Below are positions 1 to 9,409 of a DNA stretch of 64,000 nt, piece by piece. The stretch spans positions 32,886-96,885 of the forward strand of contig WIAG01000009.1 in the NCBI GenBank assembly GCA_014055495.1, read 5' to 3'. Source of the stretch: Nitrospira sp. CR1.2 (GTDB lineage: Bacteria; Nitrospirota; Nitrospiria; Nitrospirales; Nitrospiraceae). Every line of letters begins with the position of its first letter. Position 1 is the first letter of the stretch. Made by a program: the position numbers and the translations under genes. The notes under the pieces are model-generated. The model saw nothing but the letters and a program-made list of their open reading frames with translations, searched no databases and was not told where the DNA came from.

Positions 1-25
1 TATACAAGAATCGCGGTGGGCGAGG

Positions 26-220
26 TCAGTCGGCCGGGTCGATGGGCAGCTTGGTGATCTTAACGAGCTGGTTGTCTCCGTTGATCTCAAACGTGACATG
101 GTCGCCGATGCTCAGACCATGAAGGAGGCGGGTGTCACGCGTGGGGCCAAGATTTTCCGGTTGCGCAGAGCCTGTGCTCGATCTATGGTGAGAGCAGAAG
201 AAGGGATGCTCATGCCTCAA
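26..220 (-). other. Possible small CusF-like ORF or remnant
   Basis: A 64-codon frame opens at a TTG codon and runs antisense to the acetate kinase start. Its last 30 residues (GLSIGDHVTFEINGDN and the following VKITKLP) resemble the end of CusF-type copper-binding beta-barrels, where a 'LLxGLxxGDxVxFEI' strand is followed by a short hydrophobic strand. The expected upstream CusF half, with its conserved Met and Trp, is absent, and the first 30 codons look like random sequence. It could be the 3' end of a decayed gene or chance similarity. No Shine-Dalgarno is visible at the TTG. Confidence 0.3.
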
Positions 221-1423
221 GCCGACCGCGATGCTCCTGCCTTGCTCACCGTCAACGCCGGGTCATCGAGCGTGAAATGGGCGCTGTTTCAAGTGGCCCA
301 GCCGCCGGTTAAGACCGAGACGGGCCACATCGAGCGGATCGGTCTTCCAGACGGAATCGTGACCGTGACGGACTCTGCCACCGGTCGGCGTGAGCGGCGT
401 GTCGCGCAGGTATCGAGTCATGCGGAGGCCGCGCGATGGTTGATCGAACATCTCAGAGGGAGCCGCAAGGGGGAGGGGATCCAGGCCATCGGTCATCGGG
501 TGGTCCACGGAGGAAGCCGGTATGCCGACCCGCAGGTGGTGTCGGCGGAGATGATCGAAGAACTGCGTCGGTTGAGTCCCTACGATCCGGAACATCTTCC
601 GGCAGAACTGGCACTCATCGACGCGTTGGCCGGTCAGTATCCGCAGGCGCCTCAAGTGGCCTGCTTCGACACGGGGTTTCATCAACATCTGCCGCCCGTC
701 GCGCGATTGATGGCGATCCCGCGCCGTTATGAGAAGCAGGGGGTGAGGCGCTATGGATTCCACGGCCTGTCCTATGCGTACCTCATGGAGGAGCTGGAAC
801 GGGTGGCCGGCCGGGAAGCCGCTCGCGGCAAGGTGATCCTGGCCCATTTGGGCAACGGCGCCAGCATGGCCGCCGTGCGGGATGGAAGCAGCATCGATAC
901 GAGCATGGGGTTTACGCCCGCCTCCGGTCTGCCGATGAGCACGAGATCCGGCGACGTGGATCCGGGTGTGGTCTCGTATCTGGCCAGGACCGAAGGCCTG
1001 ACGGCAGACCAATTTCACCACATGGTGAATGCACAGTCCGGGCTATTGGGGATCTCTGAGCTGAGTCCCGATCTCCGCGATCTGCTCGCGCAGGAGGGCC
1101 ACGATGCGCACGCGGCAGACGCGGTGGCCCTGTTGTGTTATCAGGGGAAAAAGTATCTTGGCGCCTATGCTGCGGCGTTGGGCGGTGTGGAGCAAGTCGT
1201 CTTTAGCGGCGGCATCGGTGAGCATGCGGCCGTCGTGCGGGCGCGGATGTGCGAAGGCCTGGAGTTTCTCGGCATTGAGTTGGATCAGGCGCGCAACGAG
1301 GCGAATGCCCCGATCATTTCGAGCGGCCAAAGCCGCGTGACGGTGCGCGTCATCCGGACGGACGAAGAAAGTCAGATTGCCCGCTCACTCTGCCGGTTGT
1401 TGGCGCTGCACGCCGGCCCGTGA
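212..1423 (+). CDS. ackA: Acetate kinase
   Basis: Converts acetyl phosphate and ADP to acetate and ATP in the cytoplasm. The 403-residue product has the family's usual length and its signatures: VNAGSSSVKW near the N-terminus (phosphate binding), GHRVVHGG, RRYGFHGLSY, HLGNGASM, TRSGDVDPG and FSGGIGEH near the C-terminus. The frame is open from base 98, but the ATG at 212 has an AAGGG six bases upstream and the protein begins where the family begins, so I prefer it. Phosphoketolase follows 72 bp downstream on the same strand, which implies that acetyl phosphate made by that enzyme is cashed in for ATP here. Confidence 0.95.
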   Translation: MPQADRDAPALLTVNAGSSSVKWALFQVAQPPVKTETGHIERIGLPDGIVTVTDSATGRRERRVAQVSSHAEAARWLIEHLRGSRKGEGIQAIGHRVVHGGSRYADPQVVSAEMIEELRRLSPYDPEHLPAELALIDALAGQYPQAPQVACFDTGFHQHLPPVARLMAIPRRYEKQGVRRYGFHGLSYAYLMEELERVAGREAARGKVILAHLGNGASMAAVRDGSSIDTSMGFTPASGLPMSTRSGDVDPGVVSYLARTEGLTADQFHHMVNAQSGLLGISELSPDLRDLLAQEGHDAHAADAVALLCYQGKKYLGAYAAALGGVEQVVFSGGIGEHAAVVRARMCEGLEFLGIELDQARNEANAPIISSGQSRVTVRVIRTDEESQIARSLCRLLALHAGP

Positions 1424-1495
1424 TCCAGTTCGATGGCCCTGCGATCGCGCAGCGGCGATCCATCACGCATGACCTGAACCTGAAAGAGGGAACGC

Positions 1496-3871
1496 ATGAA
1501 CCAGACGACACCGGTCAGTCAGCCGCTCAGCCCGAAGATGGTGGAGCGCATCCATGCCTATTGGCGTGCGGCCAATTATCTTTCGGTCGGCCAGATCTAC
1601 TTATACGACAATCCTCTCCTGAAGCAGCCGTTGACGCGGGAACACATCAAGCCACGCCTGCTCGGCCACTGGGGCACGACGCCGGGACTGAATTTTATCT
1701 ACGTCCATCTCAATCGCATCATCAAGGAACGGAACCTGCCGGTGTTATACATCGCGGGACCCGGGCATGGCGGTCCAGGCCTCGTGGCCAATGTCTATCT
1801 TGAGGGGACGTATAGCGAGGTGTATCCCAACATTTCGCAGGATGAGGCCGGGCTGCAGCGCTTGTTCAAACAGTTTTCCTTCCCCGGCGGCATTCCGAGC
1901 CATGTCGCGCCGGAAACGCCGGGATCGATTCATGAGGGTGGCGAGTTGGGGTATTCCCTGGCCCATGCGTATGGGGCGGCGTTCGACCATCCGGAGCTAC
2001 TTGTGGCCTGCGTGATCGGCGACGGGGAAGCGGAAACCGGACCGCTGGCCGGGAGTTGGCACGGCAACAAGTTTCTGAACCCGGTGCATGACGGCGCCGT
2101 GCTGCCCATTCTCCATTTGAACGGGTACAAGATCGCCGGGCCGACCGTCTTGTCGCGTATGCCGCCGGATGAACTGGAGTCGCTCCTGATCGGGTACGGC
2201 CACCAGCCGTTTTTTGTGGAAGGCGACGATCCGGCGACCATGCATCGACTGATGGCCTCAACCTTGGATGAAATCGTCACGACCATCGGGCGCATTCAGC
2301 AGGAGGCTCGAACGAAGGGATTTACGACTCGCCCGCGCTGGCCCATGATCGTTCTGCGGTCGCCGAAGGGCTGGACCGGCCCCAAGGAAGTGGACGGTAA
2401 GCAGACGGAGGGCAGCTTCCGCTCCCATCAGGTGCCGATGGGCGATATGGCCAAGCCTGGGCATGTCGAGCAGTTGGAAGCGTGGTTGAAGAGTTACAAG
2501 CCGGAGGAATTGTTCGACGCGTCGGGCAGGCTGGTGCCGGAGCTGGCCTCGCTTGCGCCGACCGGGGAGCGGCGCATGGGCGCCATTGCCTGCGCGAACG
2601 GCGGCAGCATACTGCGGGATCTCCACTTGCCGGACTTTCGGCAATATGCGGTTCCGGTGGTGAAGCCCGGCGCGGACGAGGCGGAAGCGACCAGGGTGCA
2701 GGGCCTTTTTCTCCGGGATGTCTTGAAGCAGAATCCCCACAACTTCCGGCTCTTTGGCCCGGATGAGACGGCCTCAAACCGATGGAGCGCCGTGTTCGAG
2801 GTGTCCGACCGTTGTTCGACGGAACAGATTCTGTCGAGCGACGAACATGTGGCGCATGACGGGCGTGTGATGGAGATCTTGAGCGAGCACCTGTGCCAGG
2901 GCTGGCTCGAAGGCTATCTGTTGACCGGCCGCCACGGGTTCATGAATTGTTACGAAGCGTTTATCCATATCGTCGATTCCATGTTCAATCAACATGCGAA
3001 GTGGTTGAAAACCTCGCTTGCGATTCCCTGGCGTCGGCCGATCGCCTCGCTTAATTATCTGTTGACCTCGCATGTGTGGAGGCAGGACCACAACGGGTTC
3101 AGCCACCAGGATCCGGGGTTCATCGACCATGTGGTGAATAAGAAGGCCGAAGTCATTCGTGTCTATCTGCCGCCGGATGCGAACACGCTGCTCTCGATTA
3201 CCGATCGGTGCCTGCGCAGCCGAGACTGTGTGAACATCGTCGTGGCGGGCAAGCAGCCCGCGCCGCAGTGGCTGGATATGGACGCGGCCGTGCTGCACTG
3301 CACCGCCGGTATCGGGATCTGGGAATGGGCGAGTAACGATCGGGGGAGTGACCCGGATGTGGTCATGGCCTGCTGCGGGGATGTGCCGACCATGGAGACC
3401 TTGGCGGCCGTGGAGATCCTGCGCAACGCCCAACCCAATCTCAAGGTGCGGGTCGTGAATGTCGTCGATCTGATGAAACTGCAGCCGGCCAGCGAACATC
3501 CCCATGGTTTATCGGATAAGGAATTCGATGCTCTGTTCACGACCGACAAGCCGATCATCTTTGCGTTCCACGGCTATCCATGGTTGATCCATCGACTGAC
3601 CTACCGGCGGACGAATCATCACAATCTGCACGTGCGCGGGTATAAGGAAGAGGGCACGACGACCACGCCGTTCGACATGGTGGTTCTGAACGATCTCGAC
3701 CGGTTCCATCTCGTGTCTGATGTGGTGGATCGTGTGCCGCAGCTCGGCGCCCGCGCCGCCTATCTCAAGCAGGAGATGCGCGACAAGCGCATGCAGCACA
3801 AGCAGTATATCGAGCTGCACGGGGCCGACATGCCAGAGATCAGAAGCTGGAAATGGAGTGGAAAGCGCTGA
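1496..3871 (+). CDS. xfp: Xylulose-5-P/fructose-6-P phosphoketolase
   Basis: Thiamine-diphosphate enzyme that cleaves xylulose 5-phosphate or fructose 6-phosphate with phosphate to acetyl phosphate plus glyceraldehyde 3-phosphate or erythrose 4-phosphate. The 791-residue length is standard. Visible motifs are GPGHGGPG near residue 86, the ThDP/Mg site GDGEAETGP near 178 and [11 protein letters not shown] near 480. The start ATG has a GAAAGAGGG Shine-Dalgarno six bases upstream. It lies between acetate kinase and a HAD hydrolase on one strand, probably one transcription unit. Dual versus single substrate use cannot be judged from sequence alone. Confidence 0.95.
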   Translation: MNQTTPVSQPLSPKMVERIHAYWRAANYLSVGQIYLYDNPLLKQPLTREHIKPRLLGHWGTTPGLNFIYVHLNRIIKERNLPVLYIAGPGHGGPGLVANVYLEGTYSEVYPNISQDEAGLQRLFKQFSFPGGIPSHVAPETPGSIHEGGELGYSLAHAYGAAFDHPELLVACVIGDGEAETGPLAGSWHGNKFLNPVHDGAVLPILHLNGYKIAGPTVLSRMPPDELESLLIGYGHQPFFVEGDDPATMHRLMASTLDEIVTTIGRIQQEARTKGFTTRPRWPMIVLRSPKGWTGPKEVDGKQTEGSFRSHQVPMGDMAKPGHVEQLEAWLKSYKPEELFDASGRLVPELASLAPTGERRMGAIACANGGSILRDLHLPDFRQYAVPVVKPGADEAEATRVQGLFLRDVLKQNPHNFRLFGPDETASNRWSAVFEVSDRCSTEQILSSDEHVAHDGRVMEILSEHLCQGWLEGYLLTGRHGFMNCYEAFIHIVDSMFNQHAKWLKTSLAIPWRRPIASLNYLLTSHVWRQDHNGFSHQDPGFIDHVVNKKAEVIRVYLPPDANTLLSITDRCLRSRDCVNIVVAGKQPAPQWLDMDAAVLHCTAGIGIWEWASNDRGSDPDVVMACCGDVPTMETLAAVEILRNAQPNLKVRVVNVVDLMKLQPASEHPHGLSDKEFDALFTTDKPIIFAFHGYPWLIHRLTYRRTNHHNLHVRGYKEEGTTTTPFDMVVLNDLDRFHLVSDVVDRVPQLGARAAYLKQEMRDKRMQHKQYIELHGADMPEIRSWKWSGKR

Positions 3872-3875
3872 CACC

Positions 3876-4559
3876 ATGGCGGAACCAACGGTGGTCGTGC
3901 TCTTCGATGTCGACAATACATTGCTGGACAATGACCGGATCGCGGCCGACCTCACGCAACATTTGGATGAGGAAATCGGCGCCAGAGGAGAGCGGCAGTA
4001 CTGGGCGATCTTCGAAGAGTTGCGGGAGCAGCTGGGGTACGTGGACTATCTCGGCGCCCTGCAACGGTATCGGCAGGCCTATCCGCGCGACCCGCATCTG
4101 CTTACGTTGTCACGATTTCTGTTGAACTATCCATTCGCTGAACGGTTGTTTCCGCAAGCCTGCGAGGCCGTGCGTCAAGCGGCGGAGTGGAGCAGGCCCG
4201 TCATCCTGTCGGATGGTGATGTGGTGTTTCAGCCTCGCAAGATCGATCGCGCCGGGTTGTATGAGGCGGTGGAGGGGAATGTCCTCATCTACATTCACAA
4301 AGAGAAAGAACTGGACGACGTCGAGCAGCGATATCCGGCCGACCACTATGTCCTGGTGGACGACAAGCTACGCATTCTCACGGCGGTGAAGGCCTATTGG
4401 GGTGAGCGGGTCACGACCGTGTTTCCGCGCCAGGGACACTATGCCACTGACCCGGAAGTGTTGCGGACCTTTCCGGCTGCCGACCTGTCGATCGATTGCA
4501 TCGGGGACCTGTTGAAGATCGATCAAGCGGCGTTGCTCGCAGCTGCGCGACGGCGGTGA
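3876..4559 (+). CDS. HAD-superfamily hydrolase
   Basis: A 227-residue phosphatase-like protein. Motif I is FDVDNTLLDND near residue 10 (nucleophile and acid aspartates), motif II is ILSDGD near 110 and the acidic motif IV is LVDDK near 155, so the catalytic set is intact. It starts four bases after the phosphoketolase stop, so it is probably co-transcribed. The longer open frame upstream lies inside phosphoketolase and is not coding. The substrate is unknown; a sugar-phosphate or housecleaning phosphatase role in the phosphoketolase pathway is a guess from position. Confidence 0.85.
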   Translation: MAEPTVVVLFDVDNTLLDNDRIAADLTQHLDEEIGARGERQYWAIFEELREQLGYVDYLGALQRYRQAYPRDPHLLTLSRFLLNYPFAERLFPQACEAVRQAAEWSRPVILSDGDVVFQPRKIDRAGLYEAVEGNVLIYIHKEKELDDVEQRYPADHYVLVDDKLRILTAVKAYWGERVTTVFPRQGHYATDPEVLRTFPAADLSIDCIGDLLKIDQAALLAAARRR

Positions 4560-4655
4560 GTTCGCGTGCCGGTCTCACGCGCCGATCGACGCGATTGACA
4601 TTCACGTGGACGAGTCGTAGCGTACGTCTTCCACCTCCGGCAGGGCAGGTCATCC

Positions 4656-5717
4656 ATGGCGCCCCAGCACACACACGAACCCATCTGGTCTACTCCGATC
4701 GACCGCCGTCAGCTCTTGAAACGGCTGGGCGTGGCCGGCTCCCTCGTGGCCATCGGCGGTCCCGGCCAACTGGTCGAAACCTTGGCAGCGGATGTGGCGC
4801 CGTCCGGATCGGCCACCGGCGAGATTCCGCTCCGCCCGCTGGGGAAAACCGGCGTGACGGTGTCGGCGATGTGTTTTGGAGGCGCGCATTGGGGGCGCAA
4901 TCAGGACGAACCCCAAGCTATTCGCATTCTGCACGAAGCCATCGATGCCGGCATGACGTTCCTCGACAACGCCTGGGAATACAACGGGGGACGCAGCGAG
5001 GAACTGATGGGGAAGGGCCTGCAACGAAAGCGGCAGCAGGTCTTTCTCATGACGAAGGTCTGCTCGCACGGGCGGGATAAGAAGGTCGCCATGCAGCAAC
5101 TGGAGGACTCGCTCCGCCGCTTGAAGACCGACTATCTCGATCTCTGGCAGATTCACGAAGTGGTGTACGAAGACGATCCCGATCGGCACTTCGTTCCGCA
5201 CGGGGTGGTCGATGCATTGTTGGAGGCGAAGCAGCAGGGGAAGGTACGATTCGTCGGCTTCACCGGGCACAAGCACCCGCAGATTCACCTCAAGATGCTG
5301 TCGCACGACTTCCCGTTCGATACCTGCCAGATGCCGTTGAATGTGTTTGACGGCACCTACCGCAGTTTTGAACATGAGGTGTTGCCGGTGCTGGCACAGC
5401 GCGGAATCGCCGCCCTCGGCATGAAGAGCCTGACCGGGAACGCGGAGCCGATCAAGCAGGGCATCGTCACGCCCCAGGAGGCGATCAGGTACGTGCTGAG
5501 TTTGCCGATCGCGTCGTTGGTGAGCGGGATCGATTCCCCGCAGGTCCTCAAGCAGAACCTGGACATTGTCCGCCGCTTCACCCCCATGACGGTGGCCGAA
5601 ATGCAGGGGTTGCGCGCGCGTGTGGCCTTGTATGCGATGGACGGCCGGTTCGAACTGTTCAAGTCCACCAACCGGTACGACGGCGGCATCGGCCGCCAGC
5701 AGCACGGCCTGTCCTAA
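4656..5717 (+). CDS. Aldo/keto reductase with Tat signal
   Basis: A 353-residue NAD(P)H-dependent oxidoreductase. The N-terminus carries a twin-arginine signal (DRRQLLKRLG followed by a hydrophobic stretch, residues about 16-45), so the folded protein is probably exported. The AKR domain starts at PLRPLGKTG near residue 60. The catalytic tetrad can be read as Asp and Tyr in FLDNAWEYNGG, Lys in MTKVC and His in LWQIHEV. It ends in a shorter tail than metabolic AKRs with a C-terminal ferredoxin domain. It lies 96 bp downstream of the HAD gene and may be transcribed separately. The substrate is unknown. Confidence 0.9.
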   Translation: MAPQHTHEPIWSTPIDRRQLLKRLGVAGSLVAIGGPGQLVETLAADVAPSGSATGEIPLRPLGKTGVTVSAMCFGGAHWGRNQDEPQAIRILHEAIDAGMTFLDNAWEYNGGRSEELMGKGLQRKRQQVFLMTKVCSHGRDKKVAMQQLEDSLRRLKTDYLDLWQIHEVVYEDDPDRHFVPHGVVDALLEAKQQGKVRFVGFTGHKHPQIHLKMLSHDFPFDTCQMPLNVFDGTYRSFEHEVLPVLAQRGIAALGMKSLTGNAEPIKQGIVTPQEAIRYVLSLPIASLVSGIDSPQVLKQNLDIVRRFTPMTVAEMQGLRARVALYAMDGRFELFKSTNRYDGGIGRQQHGLS

Positions 5718-5941
5718 CAGGTTCGCGCGAGGCTCCCCGTGAATGCGCTGCTCCTCTCGGCGAAGGCGCTGATCTCACCCGCTCATCGCCAGTTCCCTGC
5801 CCCGACGCCCGATGCTCCCAGCCGCACACACATCGAGCTGACCGTGCGCACCGTCTGCTTCCGGTGCTTGACGTTCGGATAGCCGGAGCATGGTGAGGGG
5901 CACATTGATCTTCGACAGAGGTCGGCGTGACGAGCGGGGAG

Positions 5942-6856
5942 CTAGCCACCTGATCGGCGGGCCTTCACCAGCGTGACCTGGCCGGTCGCTCCCTTCGCCC
6001 ATCCGGCGAATTGTTGCGTCAGGCCCCGCACATGGCCGAGGTAGGTGGCCACGTCATGGTCGCCGCACTTCTGGTGCGGCGTGAGACGGAATCCCCTGGC
6101 TGCAAAGTCCCGTCCGGCCCCGGCGCCGCATAGATGGATTACCGCAGCGAGGTCCTGCCTCTGTCGTATCCCGGCGGGGATCCCACGACGCAGCGTGAGG
6201 GCTGAGGCGATGTCGCGATCGAGAGAGGCCGCCGTCAGTTCGATCGCATGACTCGGCAGGACGCGACTATAGAGGCTGTTGAACCAGCATGAACGCGGGT
6301 CGTGCCAGGGCCCGTCCTCCACCACCGCATGGTCGTGGACGCAGTAGCGCTTCGCGGCACGGAACGTTCCGTCGGTCATCTGATACATGCCCACCGCACT
6401 GGAGGCCGGGCGGTACCACTCGAACGGATTCCACGACCAGCGCCATCGCCAGTAGGTCCGCGCGACGGGATTGCCAGCGCCTTCCACTTGCGCCAGCGCC
6501 GCGAGGAGTTCGGGGGCAACGGACGGCGTCGCATGTTCGCGGAAGAGCGACCCATACTGCCGCCATGTTTCGTGTGGGCTCTTGTCCAACGTGTTGTCGA
6601 GCGGGAACAGGACCTCAGTCGGTTTCTGGACCGCATGATAGGTCCAGTTCGCCCCGAGCCAACAACCAACCAGCAGTCCCACAGTGATCACGATGCGGAG
6701 AACGGGGTGCGTGTGTCCCACAGCACGGAGGAGGGCGCGAAGGTGTTTCCAGCGGGAGGACACGAAGCGGAGGACTGCCGAAAGGGTGCCCCGGCCACGA
6801 GCATGGCTTCTACGGTGTGAGACATGGCCCGTATGGTGGGCAGACCTGGTTGCCAT
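5942..6856 (-). CDS. Transglycosylase SLT-domain membrane protein
   Basis: A 304-residue protein with a basic N-terminal stretch, one membrane helix (VLRIVITVGLLVGCWLGANW, residues about 58-78) and an extracytoplasmic domain with lytic-transglycosylase features: a possible catalytic Glu in ALAQVEGAGNP and the SSAVGMYQMTDGTF block, the equivalent of the family's 'GLMQ' motif. It would cut peptidoglycan glycan strands. The frame is open further upstream, but I chose the ATG at 6856 because the upstream residues are low-complexity. There is a Cys pair (YCVHDH and SCWF) that may form a disulphide. Confidence 0.75.
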   Translation of the reverse strand: MATRSAHHTGHVSHRRSHARGRGTLSAVLRFVSSRWKHLRALLRAVGHTHPVLRIVITVGLLVGCWLGANWTYHAVQKPTEVLFPLDNTLDKSPHETWRQYGSLFREHATPSVAPELLAALAQVEGAGNPVARTYWRWRWSWNPFEWYRPASSAVGMYQMTDGTFRAAKRYCVHDHAVVEDGPWHDPRSCWFNSLYSRVLPSHAIELTAASLDRDIASALTLRRGIPAGIRQRQDLAAVIHLCGAGAGRDFAARGFRLTPHQKCGDHDVATYLGHVRGLTQQFAGWAKGATGQVTLVKARRSGG

Positions 6857-6982
6857 CCCTTCACTATACCCGAAATCGACTCGCGATCCGTGCGTTATTC
6901 GAGGATGCGCATGGCAAGTGGTCGCCAGTATCGGTTGTACCGTCACCTGCACAGGCCTCAGCCGTTCCTCTCTACGTAGCGC

Positions 6983-8269
6983 TCAGCGGCCGCGGTGACC
7001 ACCGCCTCCATAACCACGTCCGCTGCCGCCCATCGGTCCGACGGATGAACGCGGTGCCATGCCGGCCGGTTGGTTCTGGTGCGAGGCCGATGGCATGCTG
7101 TGAATATTCGGTGGGCTGGGGCGCCAGAAATGATTCGGGTGGAGTTGATAGGGCGGCGCTTGGGGGGTGTATTGCGGAGTCGCCGGAACGGATCGAGGCG
7201 TCGGAAGCACCACCACGTCACCGACCTTGGCGGGCTGCCCCTGACTGTTGAGCAGCGGTGGAGTGTGATGTTGGGAGAGGCGCGGGAGGGGCGGAACCAA
7301 AAGCGAATGGCGCGGCGACGCGGGGAGCGCCGTTTGAGCCGACGGAGCGTTGTTGCCGTTGGCCGCAATCGTCCGTTGCGCGAGCGGGAGATGGTGATGC
7401 CCCGGATAGAGGCGTTGCGCTTGGATCAAGAGGCCGTTGATGCCGGGTGCCCCGAACCATGGAACGGAATAGAAGCTCACGGTCGGATAGGTCCAACTTG
7501 TCCAGGCTTGTGAGAGGAGCGCGTTGGCCTCCAATTGATTGAGCATGTCCTGCCGCTGATCCGTGTAGTGTTGCACGTCGGACGGAGTGGCGGCCGAGGC
7601 GAGGGTGCGGTTCGTCTCGTCGAGTTCAGCCTGGAGTCGATCGGTTTCTGCTCGAAGGGCGAGCAGTTCATGGCGCGCCTGCTCGTTTTCCCTGAGTGCC
7701 GCGATGGCTTGCGTGACATCATGCGGGTCGACTTCCGCCGTGAGATCGACACGAATCACAACGTGATCCTGCTCCAGCCTCGTGGTCACCGTCTGATCGA
7801 GCACCTTCACGATGCCCGCCGTGAAGCTGCGGATATCATCCCGCGTGACGTTGAGATCCCGCACTTCGGTAATGCGTTCGATGTAGGTCGCGACCTGCTC
7901 GAGTGCGTCCCGTTTTGCGGATTCCGTGGCCAGGCGGATGGCATCGGCACGGTTGTCGAGATCACCCATGCGGTATTCGCCGCCGGCCGCGAGGGTGCGT
8001 GTATCGGTTGAGCGTATCCGGGCATCAGCGGCTGCGGCCGGTGGTGGTGCGGCGGGATCGGGCTCGGTGTCGAAGCGTTGTAGCCTCAGTTGCGGGCGGT
8101 ACTGATCCGGCACCGCGTCAAGTTCGTTCGTGAAGGTCTGGACGCCCTCGTCGTTTGTGTAACTATAAATGGTCGTGGCGGCAAGGATCGGAGCCACAGA
8201 GAACAGGGAGATGGAGTACCAGAGTGCGAGCAGTGCGGCGCTGGTCAGCGAGGTGCGGGAGTGGAACAT
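6983..8269 (-). CDS. Secreted DUF4124-like protein, Pro/Gly-rich tail
   Basis: A 428-residue exported protein of unknown function. In order it has a signal peptide (residues 1-31), a short DUF4124-like segment (IYSYTNDEGVQTFTNELDAV), an alanine-rich middle (about 95-200) that recalls the FlgT/LPP20-type fold with its 'ADAIRLATESAKRDALEQVA' pattern, a coiled-coil stretch (about 205-250), then a proline/histidine-rich tail ending in glycine repeats. The mixed composition suggests an envelope-surface or scaffold role. It is separated by only 126 bp from the transglycosylase upstream region, so the two may be functionally linked. Confidence 0.7.
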   Translation of the reverse strand: MFHSRTSLTSAALLALWYSISLFSVAPILAATTIYSYTNDEGVQTFTNELDAVPDQYRPQLRLQRFDTEPDPAAPPPAAAADARIRSTDTRTLAAGGEYRMGDLDNRADAIRLATESAKRDALEQVATYIERITEVRDLNVTRDDIRSFTAGIVKVLDQTVTTRLEQDHVVIRVDLTAEVDPHDVTQAIAALRENEQARHELLALRAETDRLQAELDETNRTLASAATPSDVQHYTDQRQDMLNQLEANALLSQAWTSWTYPTVSFYSVPWFGAPGINGLLIQAQRLYPGHHHLPLAQRTIAANGNNAPSAQTALPASPRHSLLVPPLPRLSQHHTPPLLNSQGQPAKVGDVVVLPTPRSVPATPQYTPQAPPYQLHPNHFWRPSPPNIHSMPSASHQNQPAGMAPRSSVGPMGGSGRGYGGGGHRGR

Positions 8270-8698
8270 CTTACAACCTCCCGTGTGCAGACGAGCTCAG
8301 GATAACACAAAGAGAGGGGCGATACTGCCGGGTGCGGCTTAGATATGTTGGGGGAATGAACGGGCCGGTTTGTCGGGTGGATGCCATTTCGGTCGCGGAT
8401 GGAGAGCGGCGGTCGAAGCCGGCTGCGCTTGGCGAACCGACTTCGAGGCTCGGTGCCCTCGCCTCGCGGGCAGATCTGCACCCCGTCTTTCGCGGACAGG
8501 GCTTGTGATTGAGGTACCGCTCGTTCGTTCTGCTGTCGATCTTGCTGCATCCGGGGCGGTTCCCTTGTGGCTGTGATCGAAAGCAGGCTGGTTTACCGTC
8601 ACCGCCATTTCTCCATAGCCCCGACCCACAGGTCGCCCGGCTGAGATTGATATTTGTTTGGAGTACAATTCCAGCAAACATATTACTGAGAGGATCTG
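8270..8698. other. 429-bp intergenic region without a gene
   Basis: This lies between the divergent secreted-protein gene and the small protein at 8699. Several short frames occur on both strands, but none has a Shine-Dalgarno, a protein-like composition or a recognisable motif. The last 60 bases are AT-rich and probably hold the promoter of the 8699 gene; I cannot place -35 and -10 boxes with confidence. Confidence 0.5.
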
Positions 8699-9049
8699 AT
8701 GAATTTGGAGAATAAGTCCGACGTGGAAATTCTGGCGATTGCCGACCCGATCATGGACAATCTAATGGAGGCGTCGACGGCCATCGACCATGCCCGCCAT
8801 GTGCGGGACTTTACTGATCGACTGAAGGCGATCGTCACCAAGGACTATCTCGAACGGGTGTGCCGTCAATATCAGGCCGAGAAGGGCACGTTCGGCGCGC
8901 GGACACCCGTCGCGGTTTTGCGCCGGCCCGGCTCTATCGCCATTGTGTGGAAGCAACACTTTACCGACTCACCCGGCGACTATGTTGCCGAAATGGTGCT
9001 AGTGCAGCAGGAAGGCCGCTACCTGGTCGACCACGTGTTTGTGCTGTGA
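8699..9049 (+). CDS. Small conserved-looking hypothetical protein
   Basis: A 116-residue cytoplasmic protein with no signal peptide. Composition and alternating hydrophobicity suggest an alpha+beta fold: an N-terminal helix (MDNLMEASTAIDHARHVRDF) followed by strands (VAVLRRPGSIAIVWKQHF and YVAEMVLVQQEGRYLVDHVF). The overall pattern recalls DUF4019/DUF3887-type small cystatin-like proteins, but I do not recognise it with certainty. A GAGAGGA Shine-Dalgarno five bases before the ATG supports translation. It is the only gene between two intergenic stretches, so context gives no function. Confidence 0.7.
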   Translation: MNLENKSDVEILAIADPIMDNLMEASTAIDHARHVRDFTDRLKAIVTKDYLERVCRQYQAEKGTFGARTPVAVLRRPGSIAIVWKQHFTDSPGDYVAEMVLVQQEGRYLVDHVFVL

Positions 9050-9112
9050 CTGCTTGCCTGTCGGTCCTGCCCGGCTCATTCAGGTTGCCGTTCCTTCCGC
9101 TCGTCAGTTCCA

Positions 9113-9153
9113 TTGACCGCTCACTTCGGCACTGCTATCATTCTGCTATCATT
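9113..9153 (+). promoter_or_regulatory. vapBC promoter with direct-repeat operator
   Basis: A -35 box TTGACC (9113-9118), a 17-bp spacer and a -10 box TATCAT (9136-9141) form a good sigma-70 promoter upstream of the antitoxin gene. The sequence TGCTATCATT occurs twice, at 9133-9142 and 9144-9153, an 11-bp period that puts both copies on the same DNA face. The first copy covers the -10 box and the second the likely start site. RHH antitoxins commonly bind such repeats to repress their own operon. Confidence 0.65.
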
Positions 9154-9175
9154 GTGATGTCGGTAGGAGGTATGT

Positions 9176-9409
9176 ATGGCGCAGGTGCTTGTTCGCCAGC
9201 TTGACAGCAAGGTCGTTCTGCGGTTGAAGAAACGGGCGAAGGCGCATGGCCGTTCCTTGCAGTCTGAAGTAAAGACGATTCTGGAGGAGGCGGTGCCGGA
9301 CTACGAGGCGGCCTGGAAGCGAATCCAGGGGTTCCGAAAAAGAATGACGAAATCCGCCCGCACATTCAGCGATAGTGCCGACCTTATTCGTGAGGAGCGC
9401 GATCGGTGA
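9176..9409 (+). CDS. VapB/FitA-type antitoxin, ribbon-helix-helix
   Basis: A 77-residue DNA-binding antitoxin. The N-terminal part (AQVLVRQLDSKVVLRLKKRA then SLQSEVKTILEEAV) is a clear FitA/Arc-type ribbon-helix-helix: one beta strand, then two helices. The C-terminal 35 residues, charged and likely flexible, would wrap the toxin. The Shine-Dalgarno GGAGG lies five bases before the ATG. The stop overlaps the toxin's GTG start by four bases (GTGA), so the two are translationally coupled. Promoter and operator are annotated upstream. Confidence 0.88.
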   Translation: MAQVLVRQLDSKVVLRLKKRAKAHGRSLQSEVKTILEEAVPDYEAAWKRIQGFRKRMTKSARTFSDSADLIREERDR

